64,000 nt of DNA from Physcomitrium patens (GCF_000002425.4 NC_037255.1:10000436-10064435); one strand, 5' to 3'. Positions 1-13,268 are shown, numbered from the stretch's first letter. Program-made: numbers and translations. The notes: generated from the sequence alone by a model not told the origin.

Positions 1-175
1 TTGCATAATGCTCAATCTGTACAACATCTTTCGGAGAGGGCTTTGGTGGAAGCATTCTGAATGGTAAATACCACGTCTCTTCCATGAGAACTTTGCGTAA
101 GTGGTGCTCGTGAACTAAACCAATACCACTTATGCAAGAAGTGAACGGTAGATCTGAATTCCACCAGAAGCTTCC
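1..175 (-). CDS. Partial gene, internal exon running off the left edge, product not recognised
   Basis: On the minus strand a 58-codon frame is open from 175 to the window edge. It is preceded by a good acceptor (pyrimidine-rich tract ending CTTCTACAG at 176). The translation is rich in Trp, Pro, His and Lys, includes EETWYLPFRMLPPKPSPKD, and does not look like random AT-rich sequence. I do not recognise the family. The gene continues left of base 1, so its C-terminus is missing; upstream exons should lie at higher coordinates but I could not place them with confidence. Confidence 0.45.
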
Positions 176-780
176 CTGTAGAAGCAGTGTCGTCGGAAAC
201 CAGCTCAGGGTCTACAGCAAGCTCATTGGGTTCAAATGTAACTAAGAAAACTCACGTGAACTTCAATAATTCATGGAGATGAATAGTAACGACAGCAGAC
301 ATCGAGCCCTCCCAAATTAGGTAGCTTACATGCTAACGATATGGATGAGTACTATTCAGTCCCGGCTTGTGGAATGGCGGCACAACCGAGGCAAAGCTAA
401 GAATAATTGAAGCAATACAGCAATCATAGTTTTGGTAGTCACCCGGGGCCATGTACGAGAACCTGTCAGCCGCAAAACCCGTCCGACCCATTTTCGAACC
501 TGAACACGCGGAACAAATTCGCACGAAGTCATCATAAAATCAAGTTGATATCAAGTTTAGTTTCTTTTCTCACATTGATCGTGTGAATGTCATTGAAGCT
601 GAAGCTTTAACGTGTCTCCATAGGATCCTTTACAGTTCCAATTTGGTTCCTACTTGGACCGGCTTACCTGAATGGAATGGCAAGAAGAGGGTTTTATTGA
701 ATATCACACATTGGGTCTTAGGAATACATCAGTAGGAATGAACAACATCCCAATTACATCAATATGTAACATCTGTATAA
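176..780. other. Probable intron and 5' part of the left-edge gene; no supported exon
   Basis: This stretch has the composition of the gene islands rather than of the AT-rich block that follows. Two overlapping minus-strand frames of about 60 codons cover roughly 340-530 (one starting with ATG near 533, with a hydrophobic run TMIAVLLQLFLALPRL). Neither has a splice junction that connects convincingly to the exon at 1-175. They may be first-exon coding sequence, 5' UTR or chance. Confidence 0.3.
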
Positions 781-3700
781 TTATGTACAACCAGAAATGT
801 ACATAAACTCATCTTATTTCTATATATCATATGTTTTTTCGGTTTTATGTGGTATCAAATTTAGATCTAAAATGCTAGTATAAATATATTTGTAGTATTG
901 GGAAAAAAATCTTGTATTTGTATTTAGAGAACTTCTTCCAAATTAACATTATTAGTAATAGGAATTTTAAAATGTTTAAAACTTTAAGGTCATATGTGGC
1001 TTGGTTTTAAAGGTTAAAAACTTGACAAGAATAGAAAACTATGGAGCATGGATTCACTAAAATAATATTTTTTTAAAAAGAAATAGATAACTCAATATTT
1101 TATCTAATTCATTATTTTTATCCATGTTTATTTAAGAAAAAAAAGAAAGACAATAAGCTATAAGGAAATCAATATAAATATAAAGAAAGTGTAGCAATAA
1201 AAGTGTTTAAGATGTATTCATATCTATCCAATTGCCATGCATTACCAAAATCCATATGTATAAATTTGATAGTTATCTTTGAAATATCTTATAAATATAT
1301 TTATAAAAATAAATATATATAATAATTATTTTTAAAAATAAAAAATTTAATAAAATATATCTTTTATGACCAAAACAAGTTTTTTATTACATGTGAAAAA
1401 TCTATATATTCAAATTTTATTTAATAAAATTAATTCTAATATTTATCAACTAATAAATAATATAAATATAAAAAGGAATAAAATACATATTATTCTTTAT
1501 TGTGTTTATTATGCAAAGTGATAATAGAAAAAAAATAAAAGAAAAAAAATGTATGCATAATTGTAAGATAGAGTTAAGAAGTTTAGAAAAAATTATAGTG
1601 AAGTAGAGCATATGTATTATTGAGAAGCATACAAGTTAGTATATACAAATAAGACTTGAAAAGGTGAAGAAAAAGAAGATAATTGTAAACCATATTGGTG
1701 GTTGCCTAAAGACAAAAGAAGAAGATTTTGAAATATTTCTATTCTTGTAATGTTTATCAAAAATCAAATATGTTTCTACAAATATGAATTTTTTAAAATT
1801 AATATTGAATTTTTTTTCAAGCCATTTTTATTTTTAGAATATTATTGATAATTATTTATAATTTTGGAACTAAAGATAGTAGCTATTAAAAAGTCAATAA
1901 ATAGAACATAAAAAATAAACACATATTGCTAAAAAGGCAAGATCAAGTTGATTTCATTACAATTTCCAACTTTAATTATTGAAAAAAATCTCAATAAAAA
2001 TGCTACTAGTAATTAGAATCATCTTGATAAAAATAATTTTCAAATTATTTTATATATTTTTATATTTTTTAATTTCATATAGATTATGCATAATTAAAAA
2101 TACACCAAGTTGATTACATGTTTTTTTGTATTATATTCATAAAAATATCAAATGAAAGAAAATTAAAAAAAAAAAAAAAAACTAAACTAAAAAAAAATAA
2201 AATATATTAAATAATATAATATCTTTTTAAGATAAAGTAAGTAAATACCCAAATATATCTATTATTCATTATTTATTTATTTATTTGTTTATAATTTTAA
2301 AATAACAATTTAAGTTCCAAAAAATATCTTTTAATCTTACAAAAACTTTAAGAGATTCATACTATTGATTATAAAACTATATTAGTTTAGAAGGTCCTTA
2401 AATTCTTTTATTGAGTCGAATTAGAGTGCTACAATGGTCGTGTAGTAAGCATGTAAAATAAAGTCAATAAATAGTTAATTAATAAGCATATGTATACATA
2501 TTAGTGGGAATCATTATATTTCTTCTTATTTATAATAGTCATGCAAGAGTAAATTTTTTTAAGAAATTGAGATAATAGATGTAGATTCAAAAATATATTC
2601 CTCTTATTTTTGTTGAATTTTGAAATCAAAATTGCTATAGCAAGACAAGATCCTCAATGCATCAAAAATAGCTTAATAAATTCTTTGTTGGTGTCCTTAA
2701 TATTTTTTAAAAAATAAATATTCTATTGCAATAAATTTGTGATTATATATTGGATAAATCTTTTAAATAAATTTGTGTAATTAAAAGATAGAATATTTTG
2801 ATATTAGTAGTTATGTCATCAGTCTAAAGTCAATATTCAACTATGAAAAAACATAGATATGTGTTTTATTGTAAAAAGGAATTGTATGTTCCTTACTTTG
2901 TCTTTTGATTTTGTAATTTTAGGCATAAAAGTTTTTTAGTAGAAGTTTAATAAGGTTGATTTTGCAAAAAACTAAAAATCATTGAATTTGGAATAAGATA
3001 ATAAGTTTTTGCAAAAATTCAAATAAAAAGTACTATATTACTATAGCAATTTCAATCATTCAAATTTAGAATAGAAATTCTTCATATTTAAATATTAAAT
3101 TTCTAAAAATATAAGTATTATTAAATTTATATAAGATATAATTTTAATAAGTCAAGAATTATTAAATTTAAAATAATAAGTTAATAAGAGCATTTCTTTG
3201 AGTAAAACAAAGTCTTTAAGTTATTAGAATGGTCAAATAAAAAAGAACCATACTTCTTTTTATTTACATTATATAAGCTAGTTTAAATAGATTAGTGAAA
3301 AATCTTGTATTACTAAATTTGGATTTATCTTTAACTTTATAAAATTTCATATTTATATTCAATTCAAGAATAAATTTATTTTATAATTTATAATATATAT
3401 ATTTTGAAAATCTAAAGTTTTTTTTCATTAATAATTTAATTTTTTGAATTAAAAAAATTAATATATTAAATTAAATATATAACTAAAAATAAAAAAGATA
3501 AAATTTTTGAATTCAAAATTTTAAAATTAGATAAAAATATTTATATTAATAAATTAAGAATAAGAAATTTTAAAAAATTATATATTTATATTAAATTATA
3601 TCATAAATTAAATTTGATGTAATATTATTTAGTAGGTTGGTTTTTCAGAACAATTTTAAATATAAATCTAACATATTTATTCATATTTTTTAATTTAATT

Positions 3701-3837
3701 TTCACATATTAAGTTAATAAAAATTATTTTTATTTATCTTTTTGGATCACTTTGATCTTTTTTCAAAATTTTCTTGTAAAATAATAGAAATTAAAATTTC
3801 TTTCAAAATAAATTATTTTGATAAAATCCATCAATGA

Positions 3838-4170
3838 ATTTTAATTAGTGGATTGGTTAAAAATACAATTTTAAGTCATTTAGATATGAAATATTAAGAT
3901 CAGAGAGTTTATTAAATTATATAATTTTTTATTATGAATTATTAGTGGTTTTAAGTTAAAAGAGTCTTACTAAGAAAGTCATTAAAATAATATTTTAGTA
4001 TGTCTTGAGGCTCAAAACTTTGATCTCTAAACAAATTATCCTTGAGATAAAATATTTTTATTTAAAATTTTAATTATTTAATTTTTATCTTTAAACCTTC
4101 ATAATTTATTCATAATAAATTGGATTTATATATTTCATGTGTTATTGAAAAAATAAAAAAATATATCTTT
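3838..4170 (+). repeat. Dispersed repeat R1, longest copy
   Basis: The first half (3838-4010) matches 6455-6635. The second half (about 3990-4170) matches the tandem pair at 7198-7632; shared words include CTTTAAACCTTCATAA followed by TTATTCATAATAA and TTGGATTTATATAT. The copies are clearly related by eye but have many substitutions. The order of the parts suggests that this copy is the most complete unit of the family. Probably a decayed LTR or other non-coding TE segment; no coding capacity was found. Confidence 0.5.
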
Positions 4171-4745
4171 ATAAATATATATATATATATTTTTTATTAG
4201 ATAAAAATTATAATATTAAATAATTAGCAAGTTTCATATTTGTATTCAATTTGATGACTTGATATTAAATAATTTTGTAGGCCAATCAATGGTTTACTTC
4301 AAAAATTTAATAAAATGCATGGTATATATAATTTCTTATTATATTTAATTATTTATTAATAAAAAATATAATAAAAATCAAAAAAATATTTAAAAATAAT
4401 TAAATATAAAATAATCAATCTTGAAGACAATGTAAAAAAATATATAAATCTAAAAAATAAATTCATGTAATAGCTTAAAAACTTTTCAATTGTATTTAAA
4501 AAAATATCAAACAATTTATATATACTATTTAAGATAGTTTTCTAATAATATATTATTATCATGGACATCAATATTGCCATTAATAATTGGGAAGATAAGA
4601 GAAATTATGTAGAATTAAAAATAAATATTTGATAATAACTTGTTGAAATGCTTTACAAGCGCGGATTTTATTTTATAAGTATTTATAAGAAAATGATAGG
4701 TTGTAAACTTGATTAATAATTCGACCATATATTGCACATATTATC

Positions 4746-4749
<4 letters not shown>

Positions 4750-4798
<49 letters not shown>
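4750..4798. repeat. (TA)n microsatellite
   Basis: Uninterrupted alternating T/A run of about 48 bases, the longest of ten such runs in the window. Confidence 0.95.
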
Positions 4799-4799
<1 letters not shown>

Positions 4800-4869
4800 T
4801 AGTAATTGTCTAAATAATAAGATTAGATAGAAGTAAATGAAAGTTAGATTGAAAATTTGGTTATGTATC

Positions 4870-5115
4870 ATATATATTGGCTATTTATAGAAAAAATTGG
4901 CCATATAATGCTCATATAAGAAACTTATCTTGAAAGGTATATATGTATTGGGGGTCTTATAGAACATTGCTATATAGCTTCTAATTAGATATTATATATG
5001 AAGGCAAGAGTGAAGCCTTCTTCATACTTGTTAACTCCTTTCTTGCTTTTAGTTTTGTTTTAAGCACTTAATTTTCTAGTCTTTGATTATAGTCATTCTA
5101 ATTTTTTTTAGATAG
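4870..5115 (+). repeat. LTR-like repeat R2, copy 1
   Basis: Shares an ordered set of words with 5340-5650 and 60880-61180: GAAACTTATCTT, a run like ATAGAACATTG-TA-ATAGCTT, then TATATATGAAGGCAAGAGTGAAG and CTTGCTTTTAGT. The central TATATATA-type box followed by a purine-rich segment resembles the promoter and R region of a plant LTR. Probably a solo LTR or LTR fragment. Confidence 0.5.
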
Positions 5116-5339
5116 ACATTATTATTTTTTTTTGTTATCTCTCTTTAATATACATTTCACTTATTTGTATACATCATTTAAATTCTTATCTTTCACATAT
5201 TAAGAGGATTGCATTTACAATATTAAAACTTTGTCTTGATGAACTTTTATTTTTAATTTATAAATTCTCATATAAAGAATCTTTTAAAATTTTACTTCTT
5301 ATTAGAAGATTCTTTGTACAAAGATTATAATAGATAGCC

Positions 5340-5650
5340 ATGTTTGTTAGTATATTTATAAGTTGGCCATATGTTTCTTATTTTGGAAACTTATCTTACA
5401 AATTAGACATATTTCTTATGGCCTATAGGACATTGTTACATAGTTTTTTAGTAGATAATATATATAGAGGTAAGAGTAAGGTCTTCTTTGCTCTTTTAAT
5501 ATCTTTTTTGCATTCTATCTTTATTCAAGTCTTCTAAGTCATTTTGTATTTGGCAACTATCATTCTAGTTTTAATCCTATATCTATTTTTAATTACTTAT
5601 TTTCTTCTTTTTAATCATATAAGGATATATTGTCATTTTTAGAATTTTTA
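5340..5650 (+). repeat. LTR-like repeat R2, copy 2
   Basis: Second copy, about 450 bases after the first and in the same orientation. It extends further 3', ending in ATATAAGGATATATTG, which matches ATATAAGAATATATTG at the end of the copy at 60880-61180. The 65-codon frame inside it is not considered a gene. Confidence 0.5.
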
Positions 5651-5767
5651 TGTGCTTCATATTATTCTATGCCTAATTAAGCTAATATAAAACTTTCATA
5701 TGATGCATAAATAAAGAATTAAGGTTTTGCAAAATTAGATATTAAAGTATGTTTTTTAGAACTGAAT

Positions 5768-5769
<2 letters not shown>

Positions 5770-5798
<29 letters not shown>
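5770..5798. repeat. (TA)n microsatellite
   Basis: Uninterrupted alternating A/T run inside the AT-rich block. Confidence 0.9.
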
Positions 5799-5801
<3 letters not shown>

Positions 5802-6454
5802 TAAGAGTTAAAAAAAACTTTCTTATTAAATATAAACTATTATCAGCAAATTAGTTTTTTACCAAGAATAAGGACCAAAATTCCTTCAAAACTTACTTTA
5901 ATATAACATAAATACAATTTGTATGAGAGTCATGTGCTATTGTTGCCATAGAAAAGATCCTTTACAGCAAGATATCTTAAGATAAGATCTAAGCAATTGA
6001 AGAAGCAATTGTTCAATTATAAATTCTATTTAATCTAAATTAATGTATAATACACAAAACAACCTTGATAGAATCATAAATTTTTAATTATTCTAATACA
6101 AGAACAAATGACCATTAAAAAAAATAAAAATAAAAAACAAATATAATTGACAAAAGACTTGATGGTAAATTGGTATTGAAAAAGAAACTAACTAAGAATG
6201 ATTGAGAATTGACAATGACATTTATTTTGAGATTTTTGTTGAACTAGCTATTACTCTACAAATTGCTACTTGCTTATTTAACCTACAATAGTAAGAAGTG
6301 ATGGATATGGAAGCAATCACCCATCAATCATATTAGCAATGAATAAAAAGCAATTGAAAATTTAAAACAGTTCCAAGACAATGGTTATAAAATTAAAGAG
6401 CCATGTTGACTTAAGAAGCATTTAAATGTTGAAGAGTGTGAGTTCTACTAATAG

Positions 6455-6635
6455 ATCTTAATTGGTGGAATTGTTAAAAATATAGATTTTAGTTATTTAA
6501 ATATAAAATATTAATATTAGAGATTTTTTTTAATAATTTAAGTATTTATTAGAATTTAGCAATGTTTATAGGATACAAGAGTCTCATTAGAGAAAATTTT
6601 ATAAAAATAGAATCTTAATAAGTCTTGAAAGCAAT
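6455..6635 (+). repeat. Dispersed repeat R1, copy of the 5' part
   Basis: Aligns by eye with 3838-4010. Both begin with TTAATT-GTGGA-TTG-TTAAAAATA-like sequence, continue through TTTAAATATAAAATATTAA and end near TAAGTCTTGA. Diverged and non-coding. Confidence 0.45.
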
Positions 6636-7197
6636 TATTTTAGTTGATTTAGTATTTTTACTTATTATTGAGTATTAGAAGATAGTTATTAAGATTGATG
6701 TCTATGTTGGCCTTCTATTTACATATAATACTTATAAAAAAATATATAAATATTTTTTAGTATTTAAAAGAAGTATAAAAAAGAATCTCATATTTTTTTT
6801 TACTTATTTATATTAGAAATATGATTTATAATTGATTTAAATTTATTTTATTACTAAAAAAATCACTAAGATAGGATAATGTAGCTTCAATATGATATTA
6901 GAATTATAAAAAATTTATAAAAATATTTAAAATTTATTTATATTTTTTTAGGGATATTTAGAGAAAATTTCAAGACTTTGGTAAAATTGAGTTTCTACCA
7001 CATATGGAGCTATTATGAAGAAATGGAGCAAGATTTGAATATCATACAAAGTTTATAAGCTAATTTGATGTTTTTTTTATTATTTTTTATTTTTAATATT
7101 TTGGTGAAGTCAAAAATACAAAAAGATGAATTTTACTAGTAAAAAATAGGAGGACTAGCAACTAGTTTAGTCCTTGTAAGAAGAGAGGTAAACAAAT

Positions 7198-7407
7198 TTC
7201 ATATAGATTGTAGCACTTTAAATATAGTTAGGAGGATAAGACTAATGACTTGTGGCCTCTCTTAGCAACCTAAATACATTACATGTGAGCTTTTACAAGG
7301 CTCAAATCCTTGGTCAATAAGCAAGTTATCTTTGAAATAAAACATTTTCACTTAATTTTTTATTTATTTACTCGCTTTCTTTAAACATTCATAACTTATT
7401 CATAAAA
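7198..7407 (+). repeat. Dispersed repeat R1, tandem unit 1
   Basis: Starts TTCATATAGATT and contains GTTAGGAGGATAAGACTAA, ACATTACATGTGAGC and TAAGCAAGTTAT. A second unit begins 225 bases downstream. Its 3' half matches 3990-4130. Confidence 0.7.
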
Positions 7408-7422
7408 AAGAAGATGCATAAG

Positions 7423-7632
7423 TTCCATATAAATTATAATGCCTTAAATTTAGTTAGGAGGATAAGACTAAGGCCTTATGGCCTTTCTTAGCAATCCAAA
7501 TACATTACATGTGAGCCTTGATGAAGCTCAAATCCTTGGTCTATAAGCAAGTTATTCTTAAAATAAAATATTTTCACTTAATTTTTTATTTATTTACTTG
7601 CTTTCTTTAAACCTTCATAACTTATTCATAAT
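7423..7632 (+). repeat. Dispersed repeat R1, tandem unit 2
   Basis: Direct repeat of 7198-7407 at about 225-base spacing, highly similar and with only scattered substitutions. The pair is more alike than either is to the 3990-4170 copy, so the tandem duplication is younger than the dispersal of the family. Confidence 0.7.
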
Positions 7633-9990
7633 AACTTGGATTTATATATTTTTTACATCATTAAAAAGATAAAAAAAATCTTTTAAAAAATATTATTTTA
7701 TTTTATATTTTTTACTTTTTATTGAATGAAAACTCAGTGAACAAAATGTGACTAAGTTTTGGATTGTGTAATTGCTTGATTTCATTTATTTCACTTTTTT
7801 GTATTTTTTTTCTTTCTTATTATTTATTTCTTTCACTTTATATCACTAATAATAAAAAATTCTTGATTGATGCCATCTTATAAATTTGAATTGAGGGGTG
7901 GAATTTACCCTCACAAAGAATTGATTAGAGATTGTATGAAAAGAAGATTTAAGACTTTCTTAAAAAGTGGTAGCAACCACTTGCCCATCAAACCTCCAAA
8001 AAATTGAATTATTATATTGTTACTGTTCCTAATAATATTCTTGGTTTTAACACTTGTTCTTGGTCTTGAATCTTTAAAACTTAGATCTACAATTAGATCT
8101 GATCTATTTACTTAGATTTAATACAAATTCATACATATAATTACTTGATCTACAAGATCTACCTACTACTTTGATCCAAAACTACTTATGTAATATAAAA
8201 TCTAACAAGATATTATTTCATCCATTCAACATCAAAGGTTTCAATATTAGTTGTATATTTTAAATATATATACATTGTCCCTAAATTAGCCTCTTAAATC
8301 TTCTTTTTGGTCCTTTTAGTCCTACTTCTAATTTCCTATATCTTCCTACTATTTTCTAATAATAATAATAACCACAATAATAACAACAAAAAGAATATAT
8401 AAAAAAGAAACATAAATTCTTTAATATTCTTTCCAAATCTTAGCTACTATCCAAATTTAATTAGATGTTTTATCCATCATGATAAAAATTTATCCAATCT
8501 TAGTGGTCATCTCATTAATTAAATACTATTATTACAAAAAATTCAATAAGTACCAAAGATTTATCCTTAATATCAATTTTATTGTCCTAAGTTGATGGTT
8601 TATTAAATATCCAATTACACCTAATTAACATCATTTAATTGAGTAAAAAGTCTAAAAAGTCAAGAAATAAATAGCTAATAGGGATTTATAACTTTAGCAT
8701 CTAAATTAAAGCATACTTATATGCAAAATAATTTTGGTATTGAATCAAAATCAAATAATAAAATTTAAGATTTCTTTATAATGTTTGTTTTCAGATGACC
8801 AAATTTTTTTGTATAGAAATTATAATTTAATATAGCTTATATTACTATTCTTATTAGAAACATCTTTTAAGATTAAGTAATAATTATTTAATATTATTAA
8901 ATATATGAAAAATATTTAAATGTATATATATATTGAATCTATATTTTTTGTAAATTAAATATTTTAATAAATAAAAATTTATCATATTATAAATCTTATT
9001 TACATAAATTCTAAAAGGTTAACAAAATATCACAATAGAAACTTATAAGTAGCTTTGAGAAAACTTATTATATGAAATTGGCATGAAATTGATCAAGAAT
9101 TGAAAAAAATGTATTCATATTAAAAAAAATATTATTGCTGATAATATAAAATAATGAATATAATTATAAATATATTCTTGTATGATTTTAATATTATTAT
9201 AAAATAATTGAATATAAAATATATAATATTGAAAAAGTAAAAGTTGTATTTCTTTTGCAATAACAAATTTTTATTTTTATTTTCCAATACTTTATTTTTA
9301 TTAAGTTAAAAAGATATTTTATTCTCTTTAAATCAAGTACCATATAGTGTATTTATTTCTTAGATTAATATTACTTGATTGATGTTTATATATTATTTTA
9401 CAAAATAAATAAATTACAATCTAAATTGCAAAGAAAAATTTCGCCATGTTTATATTTTAGCAATGAATTTTATAAAGTGTCTTCTTTTTATCAAAAACAA
9501 ATGGCAATTATATTTAATTCATAGAAATCAAAAATTACAGAAACCTTGATTTGAAATTTTAGCAATTATACAAGGTTCGAATTTAATAAAGAATTTTCAA
9601 TCTTAATTCTAGTTTTGATGTAATGTCCTGGTATTTGCTTGTAAAATGTTACATAGTTTATCAAATTTAGACAATCCTACTACTAATTAGATATTTTTCT
9701 AATCAGCAATTAGCATCTATCATTCATTTCCAAGTCTTAACATCAAAATAGTATGTTTATCTGTATGCTACAAAACATGAAAAATAAAACTCTAATCTAA
9801 GCTAGATGGTTGCAAAAATATAAGTGAAAAGCAAGGAAACAAGACACAAAAAAAGTTGAGTTCAGGTTTCATGGGGAATTTCTTTGTATGAGAAGAGACA
9901 CCAACAATGAGAAAAAAAAAAAAAGCAAGCTTTTAATACCCTATGAGGCAAAAACAAGATTTAGAATAGAGTGCTTCATTTTGAATTCTT

Positions 9991-11835
9991 AGCTTTATAA
10001 ATAAGGTGCTGATTGTTTAATTGTTTGATACATAAAGTGCACACTTGTTAGATTCGATGAAGATTTGCACGTTTTGTGAATTAAAAGTTTGTGTCTTGTT
10101 GAGCACAAATTCATGAAATTGGCTGAATGAAGTTAAAATGAACACTGTTACGAGTGCTGCATAATATCAATTAATGTGTTAGTTCTATCCCCAAATATAA
10201 CAGAATGCGAGAAATAAAAAAAGATCAATGCACATCTACTTTACCTGTATTCAATAGAAATCTTTTATGAAAAAGACAAAATAACAAATGAATGCTTTAA
10301 CTGACATGAATGAACTTCTTCAAAAGAAAAACAAGGGTCTTGGGTTGTCTCCGAATTTCTTCCTGAACACTGATTGCTCCTAATTTTAACTTCTCGATGT
10401 GCTCAATGAAGCTGCAACTGTTTTGGTGAGTTGGGAGTGCTGAGAAGCAGATTCTATGCAAACTCAGTTTGAACTGTAGGATTGTGACTAATAACCGTTA
10501 TTAAAATATTCAAGAGCTTATAACTCAAGGTTTGCGTAATTGTAAAAACTACATAATAAGGTCGAATTTGATGAGTAGAAGGCATATTGAGGAGTCCATG
10601 TTAATGGTCATAAACACATTGCATAACAGTCGAGGTAAAAGCTTCTCAACATTAGTCTCAGGAGTGGAATCTAATTTATATAATAGGTCTGGCTTGCAAA
10701 TACTTTTCCCGGTCTCACTCCTGTCCAGACGAGGGTTAACAACCGTTTCTGATTGCTGCCTATCAGTTATCAGAAGTAAGGAACGTACAGAAACTTATAA
10801 TACGGAGCTTACAGGAGCCGGATGCTACAAAGCTAATATTTGTGCTATTCGAGCTCATCACTCAAACAAAGAAGTCGTGACACCACACAAGCATCACTAA
10901 AATCAAGTCCATAAAAGCCTAAAAACGCATAAAACCACAGAACCATGAGAAAGAGAGAGCAAAGCCTCGCATACGTGATCTTGCGTGAAGCACTTGCATG
11001 CCTAGTTAAATGGTAAGTCCATGCGAGGAGACAGGTTCACCAATAGAAAACATTTTCCACCACTTAACTATGCGAAAACAGGTGAGACCACTGAAACACT
11101 GCAAGAGCAAAAGCACACTTATGGCACATTCTTCCAGTTGATGTAAAATTCATCCTGTAGAACAACCACAACGCTATATCCAAGCACATTAGGAAAGTTG
11201 ATACCACCCAAGTAAACTATAGCAGTTTCTTTTGCACATCTTCAAAAGTATATTACCCGGAAATCCACAAATGAGTTTCGGATTGATCTAAAATACTTTG
11301 AGATGTTGACGCACTAGGTGCAGCTTTCCGTCCTCTATTACTTCAATGGAAATCATGGCCTCAGTATGCTTGGAAATAGCATAACATTTTTCATTTAAAC
11401 AAGTGCGCACGCTATGTAGGCAGGATCTAAGACTCCTACCCTAATTCGCCAGGTACAGTTACAGAGCTCGGTTTGCAATCATCTCAGTTTACACGTGAAT
11501 CACTAGATCACAGTTGAAGAGCGCCATTGAGGAAGAAAACACTTCTAGACGAGGTATATCAATACTACTAGCACAACCCTATTGACATGATCAAATATTA
11601 GTACACTTATGATAGTGCAACTGGCATACAGTTTATCCAAAAAGTGCCACATTAACGACATGATCGAAAGAGGCCATGCAAATGAGTTTCCACCATGAAC
11701 TGCACGCACCTAAAAAACAAGGGCACAATGTAGCCCAACTTAAAATAAGTAATCATTTCTAAAATGTTCCAAAAGATGTGTTATCACGAAAACACAGGAC
11801 AAGTTCACATCCCTCAGTCCAACCCTAACCGGCAT
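9991..11835. other. Low-copy region downstream of the HVA22-like gene; no supported CDS
   Basis: Composition changes here from AT-rich repeats to gene-island sequence. The part nearest 11835 is probably the 3' UTR of the minus-strand HVA22-like gene. A 122-codon plus-strand frame at 10532-10900 starts at TTG, lacks splice signals and resembles no family I know, so it is not called. No TE motifs were seen. Confidence 0.4.
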
Positions 11836-12360
11836 TTAATCTGAATCCGGATCTGAGGAAGATTCCTTATCCATCACCTCTTCTACTTTATTATCATTAA
11901 GATCCTTGACAGCTATTTCCATGATCCTATCAAAAGCATCTGATCTGTTCTCCTTGATGTAAGTTGATACCAATGCCTGCGTCTCAGAACTGATAGAACC
12001 CAACAACTTCCGCTGCCCTTCGGTAAGCTTCTGGTCAGAGACACCAGTGGTAGCATTCAAGTAAGGACTCACAAACTTCTGATACAAGATGATCCCACCT
12101 CGGAACTGTGGCAAGACGAGCCACGAAGCAACGATGAGCTTGAGTGTCGAGTAGAAAGGGATCCACGCCAGAACTGGACCTGCAGCCATTTCCATCAGCG
12201 AAACCAACGAGTACAGCACCCAGTACGTCAGCCATTGCTGGTCATCCTCCTTGTCGGCACTCTCAATAGCCATGATCGATGCATATAAGGGGTATATCAA
12301 CATCATCGCGGGCCCAGACAAGCTGTAAATCCGTAAAGAAAGTGGCCATAACAACCCCAT
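11836..12360 (-). CDS. HVA22-like / TB2-DP1-REEP family membrane protein
   Basis: Complete single-exon frame of 174 residues, ATG at 12360, stop at 11836. Members of the TB2/DP1/HVA22 (REEP/Yop1) family are ER membrane proteins with hydrophobic hairpins that shape tubular ER; plant HVA22 genes are often induced by ABA and stress. Seen here: an N-terminal hydrophobic segment (about residues 8-28) leading into YPLYASIMAIES, the family-typical DDQQWLTYWVLYSLV (about 39-53), a second hydrophobic region with LAWIPFYSTLKLI, then WLVLPQF and YQKFVSPYL, and an acidic Ser/Asp-rich tail. The whole conserved domain is present at normal spacing. Plant homologues usually have several introns; none is needed here. 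The upstream bases are GC-richer and suit a promoter and 5' UTR. Family assignment is firm; the subfamily letter is not assignable. Confidence 0.9.
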   Translation of the reverse strand: MGLLWPLSLRIYSLSGPAMMLIYPLYASIMAIESADKEDDQQWLTYWVLYSLVSLMEMAAGPVLAWIPFYSTLKLIVASWLVLPQFRGGIILYQKFVSPYLNATTGVSDQKLTEGQRKLLGSISSETQALVSTYIKENRSDAFDRIMEIAVKDLNDNKVEEVMDKESSSDPDSD

Positions 12361-13000
12361 CTCAACGTTGGGGCCGCACGCCCTGCGCCTCCACTCCCTC
12401 TCTACTCAGAATCAGACCAGATGGGAACCAAATCAGACCTAGAACCAAAACAAAAAGTGAAAATAACACAGAACCAAAACAAAGATGAATCAACTGCGGC
12501 TCTACTCCACTCTCGCAGACAAGAGAAAGCGCAACAGCAACATAGATGCGAGACTGTGAATGCCGGGGGCCAGCGATGACGTCCCTCCCTGCGGGCGAAT
12601 TCATGCGAAGCAAAGCATGGCAAAGCAACGCGATCGGCCGCAACGGGGTGGAGCTCCCAACTAGCTCAGTGCGAGATGCGGCTTTAGGGCCCTTCACAAG
12701 GTCTTGCCTACGTGGCAGAAAATGATACTCCTACTTGGCGGGAACGCCGTCCCGCAATTGACGTGTCACTTGGGATCTTCGGGACGTCTTTATTCCCGCC
12801 ATTAATGCCAGGTTGGGTTTTGCTTCCGACTGTTTGGGACGGCGCGGTGGGAATGGGGCTATTCTCATACGTTTGCAAATTAGTGAAGAATAAGAATTGG
12901 TATTTACAAGAGATTTCAAGTTCATGTTATTGGCAAATCAAAGATATTCTACAAATCATACCCAATGTGATTCAATGTATCAAATTTTCGACTTTAGTCA
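12361..13000. other. Promoter and 5' UTR region of the HVA22-like gene
   Basis: GC-richer stretch immediately 5' of the minus-strand start codon. Several overlapping frames of 60-116 codons exist on both strands, but none carries a known domain or consistent splice sites. No clear TATA box could be fixed. Confidence 0.35.
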
Positions 13001-13264
13001 CATTTTCTCAAATTTGTAAATTTAAATGGAATGACTTGGTGAAAGGAATTAATATTATATAATAATTCAATATAATTATGAACTATATATTCAATCAGTT
13101 GTAATTTTAGAATGTTATTTTGATATGTTACGGTTGTTTACATTTACATAATTGATAATGTCCTCTGTAATGATAAAAATTCAAATAAACAACAGTGATT
13201 TACACGTTTTTAATTGCAATGTGAATTTTGTAAAATAACAAAAATAATATTGAAGGTTAAAATA

Positions 13265-13268
<4 letters not shown>

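Larger units (their letters stand above)
781..9990. other. AT-rich repeat-dominated block without recognisable genes
   Basis: More than 9 kb of strongly A+T-biased sequence with poly-A and poly-T tracts, (TA)n runs and decayed interspersed repeats (listed separately). I found no credible exon on either strand: the only long frame, 5340-5537 plus, lies inside an LTR-like repeat copy. The composition matches the TE blocks at 44.4-51 kb and after 58.6 kb, so this is probably old transposon-derived heterochromatin. Confidence 0.6.

Noticed and set aside
9570..9585. GGTTCGAAT-like words as tRNA T-arms
   Set aside because: No matching acceptor, D or anticodon arms around this or the similar words near 229 and 54019.
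10532..10900. 122-codon frame as a gene
   Set aside because: Starts at TTG, with no motif, splice sites or codon pattern to support it.
12362..13062. Several 60-116 codon frames around the HVA22-like promoter
   Set aside because: They overlap on both strands in GC-richer upstream sequence; none resembles a protein family.
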